DNA from: Acanthaster planci
Taxonomy: Eukaryota; Echinodermata; Asteroidea; Valvatida; Acanthasteridae
NCBI RefSeq assembly: GCF_001949145.1
Contig: NW_019091402.1
Span: 1,530,967-1,594,966 of the forward strand
Length of the DNA: 64,000 nt
Direction: 5' to 3'
The notes beneath the pieces were generated by a model. It saw only the letters and a program-made list of their open reading frames with translations. It was not told the DNA's origin and searched no databases. Position numbers and translations under genes: made by a program. This document shows positions 61,042-64,000 of the stretch, in pieces; within the stretch, counting starts at the first letter, position 1; every line of letters begins with the position of its first letter.

Positions 61042-63758
61042 CTACCTCAGGTCATAATCCACCCGGCCTTCCCCATAGCCCCTGTACAGCATGGACGGTC
61101 CAATTGGCTGCAGCATCTCATTTGGTGGGGTGCGTATGGTCAGGCAGTTGCGGATGACCGTCACCAGACCATGCATGTAGAGCGAGAGGGGCATGGTGCC
61201 CACCATTTGCCACTCGTCGGTGACCGGGTCATAGCATTCCACAGAGTCCCACTTGTTGTTTACGGTGTTTTCAAGATTGTCGCCACCTGCAACATAGATT
61301 TTCCCTGGAGCAAGTGAGAATAGAAGGAAAAGTTAGTACTCTGTCCACCTGTTGTTAATGGTGCCTTCCAGATTGTCGCCACCTGCAACATAGATTTTCC
61401 CTGGAGCAAGTGAGAATAGAAGGAAAAGTTAGTACTCTGTCCACCTGTTGTTAATGGTGCCTTCCAGATTGTCGCCACCTGCTGTGTAAATTTTCTCTGG
61501 AGCAAATGAGAACAGAAGGAAAAGTCAGTACTCTGTGGAAGTGCTTTGATAATACCATCATACTGGGGGGTACTTGGAAGATCCAAATACCTCAATGCAA
61601 CATGCCAAGGGCTGACTAGCACTGGTGAATACTGCCATCACATAGCAAGCAATCATCACAATGAAATGAGTTTTATCATGCTGATGTAAAATTTCAACAT
61701 TATTATAATGATGAAAGTGTACTAACCCTAACGACCAATGGTTCGGTTGTCACTTTGTGGAATGTTGCACCTCTCATCAGACAGAGATGTGCGGGTAGCT
61801 CGCCTCCTTTAAAGCTTGAAATGACCATGAGGATTTTCCAGATGTGTCTTAAGTATTACATCTACCCATGCTCAATCCATTAGCATCCATAAACTCCATT
61901 GGCATTTGTCCTTTTAAATCGATGTAGTCTATCTTTGTCGATCCTGAAAATTCTTACCATTCAGCACTGTGGCTCCAGTGCACATGTGAGTGCTTATCAT
62001 CGAAGCTACATTAAAGGCTTTGTCGCAGGCAGGGTCGTAGACTTGCACCTCCCTTGTCACGCCTCCGAAGAGGTAGATCAGATCGTTCAACAGCACGCAC
62101 TTGCAACCTGTGACATAGGTTGACATACATGTAGGTTCAGTGTTGAAGTAAATCCAAACAGTCATGGTTATTAAGGATCCTAAACCCCTTCGAGCTGAAT
62201 TTTTCCTAGAAGTATGTGAAGATGAGATTCATGTTAAAGATGAAAGCGGGATGAAGAACCACTGTCTGCATACTATCTGTGCAAACGTAGAGATTTGAGC
62301 ACCACAGGTATATATACAAATATCCATTTTGATCACGGAAAATACCCTAGGGCAGACTGGAGACACTAAATAAATGAGGGCCCATAGTGATATATGCCCC
62401 CCGTGCATACACATATCCACTTTGAGCACAGTTAGACCCAAGGGCAGAATGGGGCACTAAATGAGGGCCCATAGTGATATATGCCCCCGGTGTCCCTATG
62501 AATATGTGAATATGCTACAGATTTGTTGAATCATTAGTACTCCTTACAAACTAATATGGAACATGCCCCCTATACATCTTTATGCATATAACTCTTTGGA
62601 GATTGGTTTGTCAGTGTTTCTGGGATCCTCAATATGTTATGTCAAAATCTTACCTTTTCGGTTAACCTGAAGCGTACTGATAACAGTCCATGTCTGATGC
62701 TCCAAGTCGTAACACTGAATCCCACTGAACACCCGATCATCCTGGGTCATTCCACCAATCACGAACAGCCTTCCATTCCATGCAGCGGCAGTGGCAAATG
62801 CAACAGGGATTGTCATTGGCTGAATGCATGTCCAGGTATTGCTGCCTGAATCGTAGGTTTCGACGCTGGTGAGTTTGGTTTTTCCATCGTAGCCACCAAT
62901 AATGTAGATGTGCCCACCAAGTACCGCCGAGCAATGCTGATATCTGTGTGTAAGGAAAAGAAATTCAAACTGAGTTTATTAACAGCAGATTTTCTTTTCA
63001 ATCTTTTATTCTGTGTCCCTCTTTGTCATTCTGAACGATTTGAAAGTGATCTGTTTCAGCAAAGCTAAGTGATTTTGCTCTTTTCCTTACATCTTTGTCT
63101 ATTTTAAGCATGAGGGAGTAAAATTCAACAGGAAAGCCTGAGGTGGTCGCTAAAATCCACGAGGTGGGCCGCCTCACAGTTGAAAAGGCAGGGAAAGCCT
63201 GATGTGCACAACTAATCCATACCATCCTGATTTCAGTGCAACATATCATGAAGTTACAGCACTCCTCCTAGACAAATCATAAAGCACAGACAAGCTTGGC
63301 TGCCTGACCACTGTGCCCTAAAAGGCTACAGCCAGGTTTATGTGGATGCAACGTGTCAGCTTCTTGTAAGATTCAGGAGTAATAGAGAGGATCTGGAATG
63401 GCTTTTGGAAAGAACTGTGGATTTGGAGGACTCATGGACTCGTCAGGACCTGCAATAGAATAACAAGGGCCCGTAGTGAAATTTAAGAAGGCTTGCTTTG
63501 GACTCCTCTATGAGACCTCACCTTGCAACATTCAGTCTCTCCTGCTCTTCCCATGTGTCCATCTCAGTGCGGTACGCCCAGACATACGTCACAGCCCCAG
63601 GTTGCATCTCACCGTCAAATCCCCCGGTCAAGTATACATCGTTCTTGAATCGCACCACGTCGTACATGACGACGTTCCGAATCGTGTAAGGTATTGGCGC
63701 CAGCTTGTTCCACTTGTGGAGTTGCAAGGGTGGCTCACAACAGTAGTTTACGGAGTTA
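61042..63758 (-). CDS. Kelch-repeat (KLHL-type) protein, 3' part
   Basis: Four coding exons right to left: 63522-63758, 62654-62943, 61958-62107, 61042-61304; GT-AG junctions with agreeing phases (2,1,1), stop TAG at 61042. They encode the C-terminal ~313 residues with five clear Kelch blades: DVYLTGGFDGE, HIYIIGGYDG, RLFVIGGMTQDD, LIYLFGGVTREV, KIYVAGGDN, each with the double Gly and downstream Tyr/Trp pair, plus a C-terminal tail. The first exon starts in mid-domain after an acceptor (TCTTGTCAG), so the BTB and BACK parts lie beyond the window. KLHL proteins usually act as substrate adaptors of Cullin-3 ubiquitin ligases; assignment to a specific KLHL is not possible here. The 5' edge of the last exon is locally triplicated (61255-61542). 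Confidence 0.92.
61255..61542 (-). repeat. Three 96-bp tandem copies of an intron-exon junction
   Basis: Period exactly 96 bases, units beginning at 61255, 61351 and 61447. Each unit contains the pyrimidine tract, the acceptor TGCTCCAG (or CTCCAG) and the first ~20 codons of the last Kelch exon. Only the unit next to the exon (61255) continues into full coding sequence; the other two read AGGDNLEGTINNRW, then TEY and a stop. The two outer units are more alike to each other than to the first; the outermost has EKIYTAGG instead of GKIYVAGG. Confidence 0.9.
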
Positions 63759-63759
63759 C

Positions 63760-64000
63760 TGACAAGAAAATGACACAGCTACATAACCGAAGGTACAGAA
63801 CAGTTGAGCTGCACAGCTCGTTACTTCAACCAGAGTTGAAGTCAAGACCATTAAAAGACATGGCATGAGACTGTTTGCAAGACCACTCACAGGTAACAGG
63901 GTCAACAATGACCAAGGAATGCTTTTGTTGCTATATGTTTGAATAGCTTTGTGAGTTGAATTCATGTTTGAGGTCTTGTGCTGCTCTTGTCATGGCCTTG
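63760..64000. other. Kelch gene intron
   Basis: Starts with the acceptor tract for exon 63522-63758; the next exon is outside the window. Confidence 0.6.

Noticed and set aside
61260-61622. 120-residue minus frame with a 32-residue internal repeat
   Set aside because: It is the wrong frame across the 96-bp triplication; the Kelch reading frame and splice sites explain the conservation.
1-64000. CRISPR arrays, rRNA genes, tRNA genes and bacterial operons
   Set aside because: No regularly spaced identical repeats with spacers, no rRNA-like sequence and no complete tRNA cloverleaf seen (only a SINE tRNA-like head); genes are spliced animal genes.
1-64000. A linked functional system joining lectin, kinases and ENPPs
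   Set aside because: Strands, gene structures and families differ, and duplications affect each family separately; proximity alone does not support a joint system.

Overview
This window is animal nuclear DNA. The genes are split by GT-AG introns, the families present are metazoan (ENPP ectophosphodiesterases, a PDIK1L/STK35-like kinase family, a C-type lectin with a PAN/apple domain, a Kelch-repeat protein), and much of the rest is transposon debris. TAGGCCT(A) and ACATGTAC recur often, which I associate with marine deuterostome invertebrates. An echinoderm is my first guess; a cephalochordate or hemichordate is not excluded.

Layout. 0.5-1.3 kb: single-exon secreted lectin (minus), with a degenerate lectin fragment at 2.4 kb. 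3.1-7.9 kb: ENPP-A (minus; signal-peptide exon not found). 7.9-13.9 kb: no intact gene, only a small membrane/acidic reading-frame remnant and repeats. 13.9-27.8 kb: three PDIK1L/STK35-like kinase copies on the plus strand (a pseudogene, then two intact intronless genes), separated by Penelope-type fragments, a piggyBac relic, MITEs and a recurring non-coding repeat. 28-31.6 kb: repeats. 30.5-39.9 kb and 40.3-48.3 kb: a tandem segmental duplication, each unit holding one ENPP gene (B and C, minus). A 603-base assembly gap removes the last exon of ENPP-B. 49.6-55.4 kb: ENPP-D (minus, complete). 55.4-60.7 kb: repeats, including a tRNA-type SINE and two foldback elements. 61.0-63.8 kb: the last four coding exons of a Kelch-repeat gene (minus) that continues beyond the window.

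The ENPP genes are the main theme: four genes and one orphan exon. Splicing the conserved exons gives open frames of 438 aa (C) and 441 aa (D), matching the roughly 440 aa of ENPP6. Both have a signal peptide, all six metal-ligand positions, a serine nucleophile (as in ENPP6) and a hydrophobic GPI-type C-terminus. All four lack the Asn that normally follows the nucleophile (Ser or Cys instead). The intact kinases end in unrelated hydrophobic Gly-rich tails; one looks like a membrane anchor. I see no sign that lectin, kinases, ENPPs and Kelch protein form one pathway; the locus looks like independent families expanded by local duplication and transposons.
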